Below are positions 11,420 to 25,452 of a stretch of DNA of 64,000 bases, piece by piece; positions within the stretch are counted from its first letter, which is position 1; each line of letters begins with the position of its first letter. The stretch spans positions 85,748,518-85,812,517 of the forward strand of contig NC_041404.2 in NCBI RefSeq assembly GCF_900747795.2. Reading direction: 5' to 3'. The notes beneath the pieces were generated by a model. It did no database searches. It was not told where the DNA came from and saw only the letters and a list, made by a program, of their open reading frames with translations. This stretch comes from Erpetoichthys calabaricus (lineage: Eukaryota > Chordata > Cladistia > Polypteriformes > Polypteridae). The translations under genes were made by a program, and so were the position numbers.

Positions 11420-14400
11420 CTGAGAGTAAGAGACAGCAAATAAATTGTGGTTTAGTCATATTAATTTTGCAAATGCTCTGGATGGGCTCAAAGTGTCTGA
11501 GCCTACAGAAGACATATTTACATCTAGCCCAACCCAGAGCTCTGAATCAACTGAATGGATAATACAGAGTAGGCATCTCACCTCTTCCCAATGCTGACAC
11601 TGATCTGTATCTCTGTTGCAGCAAGAATGGGGCACAGATGTCATATTGTCAGAAATCCAATCACTTTTATTTGACACTCCACAGCATTTAAACTGGAAAT
11701 ACACAAGGAAATGCACAAACTGACCCTCTGTGTTTTCACACCCTACCCCATCACCTCCTCTTTCCAATGTCTTACACCAGTTTGAACTTGGTCCCAGGCG
11801 ACAGACAAGCCCACTTCTTCCTTTTTCCCATAGTGCTTCATTCCATTCTTCAGGTCCTCCATTGCAAATTGGTCAAACTGTGGAGAAACAGGAAAAATCA
11901 GAGATGCATCCGAAGATGGCTGGTTGGCTAACTTACATACATACTATTTGTATTCCAATTTCACAACCAAAATTGAAACAAATCAGTACCTATAGCCTGG
12001 TTTGGTAAAATAAACTTATGAATAAATGGAGAGCTCCTTGCTTCAACTCGGCATGATTTGTAAATTAGCTGCCATATGGAAGTCTTGAAGTCTACCCATT
12101 GTGCATTGTTTTTCACGTGTGCCATTTAGTTTAGAGGAGAAACAGAACATCGAGGGTTCATGGGTCATTGGCCAGAAATGCCTTCTTTCTGTAGATACCG
12201 CAAACGTGAAAGCATCTCAGGTCTTGACATGAATTAGCAATATACTGTAAGTGAAAACAACACAAATGTGTCTTGAAGTTTTCATGAACAAGGATGACAC
12301 AACATAATAACAATACTGAAGTCATTCAGTTTGGGCACTGTCTGTGGACTGATGGAGGTCTTTTTAAGTTTTAGTTGCTACAACAACACTCTTCTGAAAT
12401 CTCTTTTGCATATACCAATGTGGACTTTAACAGATTCCTGTTGTAAGAAGTAAGAAACAAAAATGTATAATTTGTTTTTTTTTTTTATATAAATTCAACC
12501 CACAGTTAAATGGTTACTCCTTGATTTGAACCTCTTACCCTGTTTACAATCTTCATTAGAGGATCACATACTTGGCCTTCAATATAAAAACAACTAGGGG
12601 GCTCTGCCCCCTTCTCGCTTCACTCGACAACCTCAGTGCGGGCGCTATGTACTAGCCACTTTGCGGCTGTGCCACTCACGTATGGGAAAGCGGATGTACA
12701 ATTTAAACAGATTGTTATTTTCATTGGAATTGTTACATATGCATAATAGTCCTAACTATTTTACATTACAGCGAGTAATTAACCATAGTAAAAAAGAGTA
12801 AAATATAATAAATTGAAAAAAAATTATGTTTCATGTTGTGTTAGAGGTATTCATTGCGTTATAAGTTTTTGTTCTGTTTGGCTTTGAAATTAACACACAA
12901 ATACTTTTTCAATTTACACTTTTAACATGGCCTTCTCATAACTTCACTGTAATTTAATCCTGATACTCTGTATATCTAATTCATTATAATAACTATTCAT
13001 TCAAAATCTGTACTAACCCCTACACTCTCTTCTGTTTCCTTTTCCGGTGTCCTGTTGGTGGTGGCGTGCGCCACCACCATCTACCCAAAGCACCATGATG
13101 TTCCAACAATGATGGATGGATTAAAAGCCAGAAGTCTGTATGACCATCAGCATCAAGTGACTCCGTGAAAAGCCCGAACTACAAAGAGGACTATTTCATT
13201 TATGTTAGGTAGAATGCCCAAAGGGGACTGGGCGGTCTCGTGGCCTGGAACCCCTACAGATTTTATTTTTTTCTCCAGCCTTCTGGAGTTTTTTTTTTTG
13301 TTTTTTCTGTCCACCCTGGCCATCGGACCTTACTCCTTTCTATGTTAATTAATGTTGTCTTATTTTAATTTCTTATTTTGTCTTTTATTTTTCTTCTCTT
13401 CATTATGTAAAGCACTTTGAGCTACTTTTTGTATGAAAATGTGCTATATAAATAAATGTTGTTGTTGTTGTTGTTTTACTGTAAAGCTTCAGTAAAAACA
13501 ATATTTGGAATTAACTTTTCGTCAATATCGCTTTGAATTTTGATTCCGTGTTTGGAGTTACAGTGCATCCGGAAAGTGTTCACAGCGCATCACTTTTTCC
13601 ACATTATGTTATGTTACAGCCTTATTCCAAAATGGATTAAATTCATTTTTTTTCTCAGAATTCTACACACAACACCCCATAATGACAACGTGAAAAAAGT
13701 TTACTTGAGGTTTTTGCAAATTTATTAAAAATAAAAAAACTGAGAAATCACATGTACATAAGTATTCACAGCCTTTGCTCAATACTTTGTTGATGCACCT
13801 TTGGCAGCAATTACAGCCTCAAGTCTTTTTGAATATGATGCCACAAGCTTGGCACACCTATCCTTGGCCAGTTTTGCCCATTCCTCTTTGCAGCACCTCT
13901 CAAGCTCCATCAGGTTGGATGGGAAGCGTCGGTGCACAGCCATTTTAAGATCTCTCCAGAGATGTTCAATCGGATTCAAGTTGGGCTCTGGCTGGGCCAC
14001 TCAAGGACATTCACAGAGTTGTCCTGAAGCCACTCCTTTGATATCTTGGCTGTGTGCTTAGGGTCGTTGTCCTGCTGAAAGTTGAACCGTCGCCCCAGTC
14101 TGAGGTCAAGAGCGCTCTGGAGCAGGTTTTCATCCAGGATGTCTCTGTACATTGCTGCAGTCATCTTTCCCTTTATCCTGACTACTCTCCCAGTCCCTGC
14201 CGCTGAAAAACATCCCCACAGCATGATGCTGCCACTACCATGCTTCACTGTAGGGATGGTATTGGCCTGGTGATGAGCAGTGCCTGGTTTCCTCCAAACG
14301 TGACGCTTGGCATTCACACCAAAGAGTTCAATCTTTGTCTCATCTGACCAGAGAATTTTCTTTCTCATGGTCTGAGAGTCCTTCAGGTGTCTTTTGGCAA

Positions 14401-17400
14401 ACTAAAGGCGGGCTGCCATGTGCCTTTTACTAAGGAGTGGCTTCCGTCTGGAGCTCTGACACTGAATGACCATCGGGTTCTTGGTTACCTCCCTGACTAA
14501 GGCCCTTCTCCCCCGATCGCTCAGTTTAGATGGCCGGCCAGCTCTAGGAAGAGTCCTGGTGGTTTCGAACTTCTTCTACTTACGGATGATAGAGGCCACT
14601 GTGCTCTTTGGGACTTTCAAAGCAGCAGAAATTTTTCTGTACTAATACTTTCCGGATGCACTGTACATTGTGAAAACGCAACGTATAACTACATTCACTG
14701 CCCATGAGTGAATATCGTTTCTTTCTCTCTAATAAATAAAAGGACTTTTTCAAATGTTTGTCCCTGTTACTTGTTAATTGTCATAGCAAAAGCTATTCTA
14801 ATTGGAAACTGTAAACGTTTTAATATGAATGGCATATCAAGATCTCCTTTGGTGTCTAATGTTTTCGGCAAAAGATGTACTACATTACATTCTTTCAACA
14901 GTAATTTGGAAGACCGGACAGTGTTAACGGTTGTAGATATTCTATGGGATATTGTAAGTTAATGTTTTAATCTTCGCCACAATCACCACCAACTGTTTCA
15001 GAATAGTCTATTGATACGCATTTAATGAATTTGCCGTGTAACTGATCAACAATTTTCACGTTAATTTGTTTGACTTCATCGTTTCTCGGTGCTAGGATTG
15101 CCCGTGTACTAATTTCTTCTGTTGATAACCCTTCGGGATGAAATTCTTTATTAAGATTTTGACATAATAAGTCTTCTTTTATTGGGACCTTAAAGTGAGG
15201 AAAACATAGTAATTTATAAGAGCTGAGAGTGCAGGAACTGTGTCTGACAAAAGCATTCACACAAATCAGAGATGAAAGGACCGTGGGCGTGGGCTGTTAA
15301 CCATAAATGGTTGATTGGAGGGCGGGACTTGAAAAAATCTCTTGGAAATAATCTGTCTCATCTCAGTATTTTCTTTTATAACAAGTAAGCCCGCGATTCG
15401 CTAACGATCGGAAAGCCAAGAATGGCAATCAGTTTCTGTTCCGTCCGATATCTGGATGGATGACATATCATGGAAGGTGGGTGCGTCTGGGGAAATGTCA
15501 TTTAATTACATAAGCATATCTGTAGTAGAGCGGTCTCATTTTGTGGAGACGTGAATCTGTTGCCTTTGCTGACACCGACTGCTGGCAGAGTGGAGCACAG
15601 CAGGTTCAGTTTACAGGTTGTGGTGTTCGTGTGCCAGCCACTGAGTCTGGGAAGCTGCTGGGTTAGAGTCTGTGACCGTTATGTGATCTATATTACTGGC
15701 ACAGTGGATTAGAGCAAGTGTAGCTCACAGGTTGTGTTGTTTGGGTGCCACGTACTGACTCTGGGAAGCCGCTGCGTTTGATTAGAGGTGGCGGGCTCGT
15801 TGCAGTGCGGCAGTGCGCGTGACATCCGGTTTACAACCTTCTCGTTTCTGTGTTTTCTGTGGCTGTGTCTGTGGCGGGCTCGTTGCAGCGCGGCAGTGCG
15901 TATGCGCCTCAATGCGCCCTGTGCCCAGCGCCCTGCGTCCATATCCGGTTTACAACCTTTTTTGTTTTCTCTGTGGTGGGCTTGTTGCAGTACGGCAGTG
16001 TGCGTGCGCCTCGATGCGCCCTGCGTCCATATCCGGTTTACAACCTTCGGTTAGTAATATGGATAGAGAAATATGTTCAATAATGATACCGGACTGTTTT
16101 GTTAGTTCTACTTGTTTAATCAGATGCCTTTATCTACAATAATATGACATAACAGAAGATCAGTTCACATATTTATCAAAAGCCTCAGAGTAGGTCCTAA
16201 CTTGCTCAAAAATCTGACAGTGAAGCAGATTTGTTCCTGCTCTTAAGAGTAGGTATAAAAGCCTTTTATCAGTTATTCTAATTTAGGAAACTGTACCTAA
16301 GTTTACCAAGATTTAGGAGAGCTTGTGAGTTGGCCTGAGCTGCCAGAAGATGGCATTCATGTAGAGACTGGCATACACATCCTGGGAAAGTCAGAATGTT
16401 TTGGAAACATTGGACAACAATGCACTCATATGAAAGATTTTGACTTCACAGAGATTAAATAATATTCATAACAAATCTTATATTTCACATGATCACTCCA
16501 TAGAACATTCCCGTTATATTTTACGAGATTGGGAAGGTTCAAGAAGGCAAACATAGACTCCTGGGGCATTGGATTAATACAGCCTCACAGAAGATAAAGT
16601 GGGAATCACAGATGGGGGCATGGCACACCACAGTACACTGGAAGAGTTTATTGCTGTGGCTAGTTTTAGTATAACTGTTACTTTATAATGCACTTCCCAT
16701 GGCCATAACAGCGAGAAGGTGGCTCTTCTGAAAGTAAGGCCTATGGCTGTGGATCATTCATTGTTAAATAAACAGGGTCGCTATCAGGCTTACCTTAATT
16801 TGGTTTGTGTGTCTTGGTCTTTCCAATTTGATGCTCATTACAGTATTATTTACAATTTTGTTCCAAAGTGGCAACAATTACATTCAGTTCAACGCAATTG
16901 TTAATTTGCTAAGTGGTACTTTGCTATGTTTTCCTTCATCTTCGTCATCGTTTATTATTATTATTATTATGATTATTATTATTATCTTTGTGGTGAAATT
17001 TTAAAGCATCATCATGATTTCCAAATAAACTATAAAACGTCATTATGTGTACCATTTTGTGGCTCAGGATGAAGTACACTTGTGATGTCATCAAACGCAA
17101 CCTCTTACTCCTAGCTGGGACTGAAGTGCAGGACTCTTGATCATTTTTTCTCATGTCCTACTCTGTGGTAGGACAAATTCTTTTCCTAGTATGATTTTTA
17201 GTGCAGTCCTATGAGTAGTTCAGGTCACATATTAGGTTCCATTCATGCAAGAATCTGGAAAATTCAAACGTTTTTCTCAAATAGTATATTAGTAGTCCCA
17301 AAGAAAAATAAAACCACAAAATGTGCATCAAACAATAGCCCTGATACCACATGCAATGAAGGTTCATGCAAAAGTAATCTGCATAAGTTTGAAATTCTAA

Positions 17401-20400
17401 GATAAAATCAATCCACTGCAGTATGGCTTCAGGCCAGTGTTTGAAGTGGGCCTTTACTCACAGGCACCTCTTCCAATTTCAACCATTTCTTAGCGTACCA
17501 GTGAGTACCAACACCTCTTTGTTAATTTACAAACCCTGCTTTTTGATAGACTGTCATATCATGAGGACTTATGGTTCACCGTACCAGCAGATTTTCTTAC
17601 TGTGTCAGTGAGTACCAGCAGCTCTTCTGGAATTTTTACAAGGTAAAAATATTTGATCAAATGTCACCATATCCCCATAAACAGAGCGCCACCAGTAATT
17701 TGGTTCCACTTCAAGCACTGCTTCCAGCCAAAAGCTGGCACTATTGAGAGCATCACCACATTGAAACAATTACTAACAAATTGGATCAACAAGCAACAGG
17801 AAGCATTTCTGTGCTTCATCAACTCTGTTAAGGCACTTAATCAAGTTCAACATGACATCTTTATAGAAATACTCTTCAAAAGGGGTGTCTTCAGAAAATA
17901 TATCAATCTTATAGCCACATTCTATAACAAATGAAGTGGTTTATGAAGATGGATATCAAGCGAGAACATAAGATGTCAGTTAAAAGAGGCTTGTGTTAAG
18001 GATGTGTTCTGTCCCCACTGCTATTCAACACCCATAAAGACAAAGCTTTTAAGAGTATTTGCAAAAGTATTGAAAGCCAAGCAAATGAATCTAAGATCCA
18101 TATTACTAAACGAGAATGGTAAACCGGATGGACGCAGGGACATCCGGCCATGGGCCGTGGACGCAAAAGACGTGTTGCGCAGGCGCCCCACAAATCCCCC
18201 CCCCTCCAAGCAACGGAAACCAGATGGAATGCAACGTAAAATAAGAAATGAGGCGCCGCGCCCATAGTACACAGAAAAAAGGAGTCAGACGCCAGCGCCG
18301 CACATAGCCCTGCACGAAGCCCATTGCACACGAAACGTACTGCGCAGGCGCCCCACAAATCCCCCCCCCTCCAAGCAACGGAAACCGGATGGAATGCAAC
18401 GTAAAATAAGAAATGAGGCGCCGCGCCCATAGTACACAGAAAAAAGGAGTCAGACGCCGGCGCCGCACATAGCGCCGCACGAAGCCCATTGCACACGAAA
18501 CGGGACACACACAAAGAAGAGGATTGAGACCCACGACACACAAAGCCCCCCTCCAGTAACTGAAATAAGAAATGAGGCGACTTGCCCCTAGAACACCAAA
18601 AACAAAGGAGTCACACGCAAGCGCAACATAGCACACGAAACGGTTCGCACACAAAAAAGACGATTCAGACCCATGACACACAAACACCCCCTCCACTAAC
18701 AGAAATAAAAACTCAGGCAGCAAGCCCCTAGCACACAAAAAAAAAGAAGACGCGAGCGCCACACAAAGCCCATTGGACACGAAACGGGACAGACTACGGA
18801 CATAGCACACGAAACGTACACAAAAAGGATGATTCAGACCCACGACCACACTAACATAAATAAGAAATGACACACAAAGCCCCATTTCTGAACGAACCGT
18901 CCGTATTAAACATACGTCATCTCAACACATTCACACTATGAAGCATAGGTGGATCTCATTACAATGAGGCACTATTAACCGTTCAACCGCAGAAAAGGCT
19001 CCATATTAACAGTGACTGCGATCCTCCTTATTACATATCCATATTTCTAACGCTGAAGAACAAACAAGTCATGAATTCACCATCACGGGTACAAAACGAT
19101 ACGGCTCGGGTAATGGGACCAAACACACGCATCTGAATTGCCAGTAAACAAGCAGGCAAGGCTCCAAAAACAGAAAGCTCAACTGACCGACATACAAAAA
19201 CGGCCAAGGCTCAATACAAACAATGCACGCCGTAAACTACAACGGGCTTCTCACACAGCACAGGCAAATCGATTACAGCTCCAAAACAACACTTCCCAAA
19301 TACTGGACATACAACGACGCGCCTCTCAAACGGCACAAGCAAAAGATACACGTCACGGACATCAACGACAGACACCTGCTAAACGCTTGCGCCAGTTAGC
19401 TGACAACGCGTTCAATAATGAGTCCACTATTCAGTAAAATTCATTGGGATTAATGAATGTCATTTGCAATCATTGTCATTCACTTAACTTCCCTGAAGAA
19501 ACAACTGGCAATACAAGTAATGAATTTACACGTTGTTGTCAAAAGGGTCAAATTAGACTGCCTCCTTTACATTCATATCCTGAATATCTACAGAAGCTTC
19601 TAACTAACGATGTACCTGAAAGTACAAACTTTATGAACTGCATTAGATCCTACAAATCGCTATCCACTATGAACATGAACAGTAGCAATGCACGTGGCAT
19701 CCGTCTTGTAAAACTGTTAATTATTGATGAATGTACAATGGCATCCAGTCACTTACTCAACACCATTGATAAACTTCTACAAACGTTGATGAATAATAAT
19801 ATTCCCTTTGGAGGAAAGGTCCTTTTATTAAGAGGAGATTTTAGACAGTGCTTAGCTATTGTTCCACATGCCATGCGCTCAGCTATTGTTCAGTCCACCT
19901 TAAAATACGGAGACAATTGGCATTGCTTTCAAAAGATACAGTTAGTACAAAACATGCGATGTCCAGATCCAGATTATAACGATTGTTTATTACAACTGGG
20001 AGATGGTACACTCACCAATACAGATGGACTTCACCCAGATATTATTACAATTCCTCAAGCCTTTATCTGCGACAAACTTAGTTACAGAGATATTTGGAAC
20101 AGCGATCTCATTAGACCAAATACCCCTTTTAACACAACACACTATATTATGTCCAAAAAATATTAATGTGGATCACATAAATAACCATGTCATTGCATTA
20201 CTTCCTGAAGAGACACAACTCTTTCTAAACTCTGACAAAGTTGCCTCTGATGACGACAATGAACATCTTCATTTCCCCTTAGAATATTTAAACACTATTA
20301 ACCCAGCCGGATTACCACGACACAATCTTAGCCTTAAAAACGGAACAATAATCATGCTATTAAGAAACTTTAACACTAGACAGGGTTTATGCAATGGCAC

Positions 20401-23400
20401 ACGTTTGGTCATCAACACCATGACACACAATGTTATTCAAGCGACAGTTCTTATAGGATCACATGCTAACAATACTGTTCCGATTCCTAGAATTGACCTT
20501 ACAAGTTCTGACCTGAAATTACCTTTTACACTTAAACGGCGACAGTTCCCCATTAAACCTGCATTTGCCATGACCATCAACAAATCACAAGGACAAACCA
20601 TGGACAAGGTTGGCATCTACCTCTCTGAACCCGTTTTTGGACATGGGCAACTTTATGTGGCCTTCTCACGAGTTCCACGTTCATCTGACGTTAAAGTTAA
20701 GGTTATAAGTGCTCCATGCCAAGGAAAACTCATTCAAGGACAAGACACCATCTTTACTACTAATGTTGTGTACAAAGAAATTTTCCAATAAACCTTTACA
20801 CTGTGCCACACACTTTATTGTTTGCTTTCTATATGCATCGTCTACACCTTCACACTATGCTATATCTCATTCATACATCACGCTCTTTGTCATTTCCCAA
20901 CACCAGGGGTTGGCGAGCGAAGCGAGCAGGGGGCGGAGCCCCCTAGTCATACAGAAAACAAGCTACGCAGATGATATGTTTCTGCTCATAGAGTCAAAGG
21001 AAGGCCTCAACAGCGTAATCATTGAAATAGCAGAAAAGTGCAAAACCAAAAAAGACAGAAACCGTGGTTGTAACAAATAAAGGGTACAAAGAAGTAAAAC
21101 TAATGCTAATGAAAGAATAAAGCAAATAACTAACTTCCAATATTCTGGAACATGGCTCAAAGAAAACCTGAAGAACGACATTGATGCTAGAGCTGGATTT
21201 GCCAAGGCCAAACCAAGTTTCTGGAGAAACAAAGAGTTGATGAGGACAAAGAAAATATTGTTATAAACACAAGTCTGATCTATTTTCAGTATGGTGCAGA
21301 AATATTTTCCCTTACAATTTATCAAAAAAAGAAGATCACAAGGTTTGAATAATGCTTCTAATAATTAGATGTTGGACATATTCACAAATGAGTAGCTACT
21401 TCAAAGAATCAGGGAACTAAAAGTATATTTGTTAGCAGGAATATTGTAGAGAAAGTTTCAATTTTTCAGGCACATTGCAAGGAACTTAGCTGGAAAGGAG
21501 TTATGCAAGATTGTGGATGAGAGCAGGATAAAGAAAGGCAAAGGTCAAAGAAGAACATGGTGGATGGATGACATCCAGGAGATTATAGGAAACTGTGACA
21601 CCAGACAGAATATTAACCTGGCAAAAGACAAGGCCAAGTGGAAAGCAATAATGGTAGCAAGGTTTCAAATTTGAAGTTCTCCTTTCACCACAAGCAGTCT
21701 TGTTAGTGGATGGATGGATGTAGTAGTCAGCTTTTTATTATAAGGTTTTGCTCAAATGAAGAAAAACTGACCTGACCTCTAATCAGGGCTCTCGAAAGAC
21801 TGAGCGAGGAGTGAGCATTGGTAATCACTATGGAGGCTAGTGTGTTTAACATATATGGACAGGTAAGAAGCCAGGACTGTACTCTACCTACCAGGGGACC
21901 TCCCCAATGGCACATTATACAAAGAGTGCATTTCTGACATAAGATGGCAATTAGTGGCTCATAAGCCATTAACAGTTACCAAGTACCATTCTGATGGACC
22001 TCTGCCAGCAATTCTGTCTCCCTCCATTGGGTTTCTTTCATAATGGATCTTTCAGAAAGATTGTGTGGACAAGTGAAACATGTCTCAACCTACACTATAT
22101 TCAATTCTACATACATGTCTGACTTTGTAGGCCAACTTTATTAACTGCCATTACCACACTCTCCATAGTAATATATATATATATATTGTGATGGACGACC
22201 GGCTATGGACTCCGGTCGCCACCCCCAGGCCGCTAGGAGCCCCCCTCCGGACAGCATATTCGTGCCCCGAGTTCCAGCAGGGCCTCATGGACTTTGTAGT
22301 GTTGTGACACAGCCCTGCTGGATACCTTGGGGGCCGCCAGGAGTCGCTGTAGGGGGGCTAGTGGGCTCTTGCATGCCCTATAACCCGGGAGTGCGTCACA
22401 GTCACGTGACTGGAGGAAGCGACATGCTCCCGGGATGAAAAGGACTGTTTACCCTGACCCGGAAGGGATAAGGACTTGGGGGTTTGGCCAGGAACCACTT
22501 CCGGGTCAGGGGCTATAAAAGGACTCTGGGTAAGCCCAGACATTTGAGCTGAGCTGGGAGGAAGGGTGGCAAAGTGTCTGGGAGTGTGGAGGATTGATTA
22601 TTGATTGTTTGTTTATTATTGAGTATTGTGGAGAGGAGGGTGCTTTGTGCACTTATTTATATTAATAAATATTATATTTGGACTTTTACCTGGTGTCTGA
22701 CGTCTAGTCTGAGTGTTCAAGGGGTCACGGAGACCCTTAATCTGCCACAATATATATATTTAATTTTCCAGCAACAACTCAGGGTTTTTTAAGGCACCAA
22801 ATAAAATATTTATTCAGACCTTTACTATGACCACTATCTCATTTTTCTTCTTACTCCAAACAGATTTACTTACAATTGATGGCTTGCTGTTTTTATGGCA
22901 TAACATCCTACTATATGAAGACACACATATTTACAAAAGTTTGAGGATATCTGACCATCACACCTGTATGAGCTTGTCGGACATCTCATTACACAACATT
23001 GGACATTAAGGTTAGGTTGTAGAGTTAACATTCATTGCAGCTATAACTAGCTATGTCTTTCTGTGTATGGGGCTCAGTTATGCTGGAATTGAGTTGGACC
23101 TTCTCCAAACTATTGCCACAAAATTGTTTAAAATGTCTTTGTATGCTGTACCATTAACATTATTCTTCAGTGGAATCAAGGGGCCTAGCCCAAATCCTGC
23201 ACAACAACCCCAGACCATATTATTCCTCCACCACCAAACTTCACAGTAGGCACTATGTAGTCTGGTAGGTACCGTTCATCTGGCATCCACCAAAACCAGA
23301 TTCATCCATCATAATGCCAGATAGTGAAGTGTCACTCCATAACTTTAAAGAACATTGTTCCACTGCTCCAGAGTTTAATGGGGGCAAGCTTTAAACAAGT

Positions 23401-25420
23401 CCAGCCAATGCGTGTAATTGTGGAATGTGTGTAGTTGCTTGGCCATTAAAACTCATTTTGTAAAGTTCCTGATGCACAGTAGTTGTGCTGATGTTGCTCC
23501 CAGAGACAGTTTCATACTCTGTTGTGAGTATTTTAATAGCGCAGAGACGATTTTTAGGCACTGTATGCTTCAGCACTTAGCTGCCCTTCTTGGTGAGTTT
23601 GCGTAGCCTACCACTTCATGGCTGAGTAATTATTGCACTTAGATTCCACTTCATAATAATAGCACTAACATTTCACTGGGGCAGATCTAGCAGAGGAGAA
23701 ATTTCACATACTGACCTGTGGCAAAGGTGGAATTCTGTGTTCATTGAAAGTGCTCCTACTTTACTGATATTCAGAACTCTTTTAAAGACAAACCTCTTCA
23801 CAAAGCATTTTAGGATAAATTAGAAATTTTACTTACTGTTCCTCTCATGGATGTTTACTTATTATCAGCACCAGAACAAATTTAGCATTTGGAGGCAATA
23901 GATTTTCACAAGGAGGCCAATGTATGATTACAATACAAATAAATGCAGCAGAATTTTTGATTCCCAACAAAATGCATGAGAGTATATGTGAAAAAGACAA
24001 CAAACAGAACTTTCTACACAAAACAAAATTCCAAAAAGTTAACTGCAGTTAAATAAGCAGTTGCATTGATCAAATGTGTAAAGAGTGCACAGGCTCACAC
24101 ATACAGAAAACCCAAAATACAGAAATGAAATACAGTTCAAGGCAATGGAGGGTCATAAACCCATACCAAAACATTTTTGAATCTTGTTTAATTCCAAGCA
24201 GGGGCAAAATTAAAAATAAAAAAGAACATAGCCATAAAAATTTAAAAAAAATGTCTCACCTGTAGTTCAACCTACCAAGGTATGTTGCTAATAAGGCTAT
24301 TAATGCACTGTCATCTCAATATTTAGTTATCAAAAACTACACAGTTGATGAAGTAAAACTGCATCATGGCTGATGTGAAATATTGATTAGGTTTATGCAC
24401 ATACACGGTATAAAAAGACAGCTGTTAAAACACTGAACTTACCATTTAAAGAGCTGATCTTGACAACTGAATATCTGTTTTAAGTTATGTTAAACAAAAT
24501 TGTGGCTCACTGATGGACATGTGCAGCAACAGATGTGCTCAATAATTTTAACACTTAAGCTATGGTAAACCCCCACTTGGTAATAATTTCTCAATTTCTT
24601 TCAAAATGCTTATATATTTAAATATAGCTTCTGTTATGATATTTTATGCTCTCATAAACAGAGATTTTACTACAGAGTTATTTACAAGACAGATAGTAAA
24701 AAATGAAATATGAAATAAAACAATGATGCAAAACAAAAAAATTATGCAAAGAGAAACATTACATACACACATGGAAAGGCAATGCAAAACCATATAGATA
24801 CATATCTAATTGTGTAATGCATAAATTACAGCACCACAGAATGTTTAACTCCTTGTAAAAAATATAAAATTGGAACCCGTCCATATGTTGCATAAATTGT
24901 TTCAGGAGGCTTTTAAGCTGAATGTGATTTGATTTACTGTATATGAGGCTGGCATGCGATAACAAGGCATAAACATTTTAACATGCAGGTTAGCCTTTTT
25001 GTCATAATTGTAAGGGTTCACTAAATTAAATTCCTGCTCTTTTCCTGTGCTGCTTTGAAGATATTCTGGGCAGACATGAATTGGGACCAGAAAAGGTGAG
25101 ACAATGCCTTGAATGCATATTTCTAGGTTTAGTCTTTATTGATCTCTTTTTAGCTGTGGTCCCCAAAATTGCAATGAATTGCTGTATAGGAAAAATGCAA
25201 CATTTTACATTTTTCCTCAAACAAAAATTTGCAATTAAAAATGTATATTTGGGAACAAATGCTTCTAGATAGGGATAGCCCCATTGTGCTGTCCCAATCA
25301 ATTGTCAACTAACTCCTGGTTTTGTTAGGCTCACTGGTCTCATATTAGGCTCAATCTGATCTACTTTAATATGTGTCATGTTTTTGATTTTTAAGTCACG
25401 TTGGGTAAAGTTGTCTCCTA

Positions 25421-25452
<32 letters not shown>

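Larger units (their letters stand above)
12594..15385 (-). mobile_element. non-autonomous Helitron, second copy, with two nested insertions
   Basis: Read on the minus strand, it opens with TTATAAAAGAAAATACTGAG and ends in a hairpin closing with CCCCCTAG next to T. The interior has the same fused architecture as the 6503-7536 copy: an [16 protein letters not shown] stretch, [20 protein letters not shown], and a broken [11 protein letters not shown] segment. A Tc1 element (13560-14665) sits inside the LYVAFSQC segment and an L2 3' end (about 13030-13475) sits just after the helicase stop. Without them the copy is about 1.2 kb. Confidence 0.78.
18097..20946 (+). mobile_element. Helitron, internally deleted, inserted at A^T inside a LINE
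   Basis: It begins TCCATATTACTAAACGAG directly after A and ends GGGGGCGGAGCCCCCTAG directly before T. These are the Helitron signature: 5' TC, a 3' hairpin, a CTRR end and insertion between A and T. Length is 2850 bp. It has a GC-rich tandem-repeat 5' region, a fragment of the N-terminal zinc-finger-like region, and the later half of the Pif1-like helicase. The Rep (HUH) nuclease and helicase Walker A are missing, so it is not autonomous. Confidence 0.9.

Noticed and set aside
15788-16142. Overlapping plus-strand frames rich in Arg/Cys/Ala
   Set aside because: Produced in several frames at once by GC-rich tandem repeats of a Helitron 5' region.
18106-18885. 259-codon minus-strand open frame with repeated segments ([15 protein letters not shown] and similar)
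   Set aside because: It overlies the Helitron tandem repeats; the periodic residues come from the DNA repeat, and no membrane-protein or other family is recognised.
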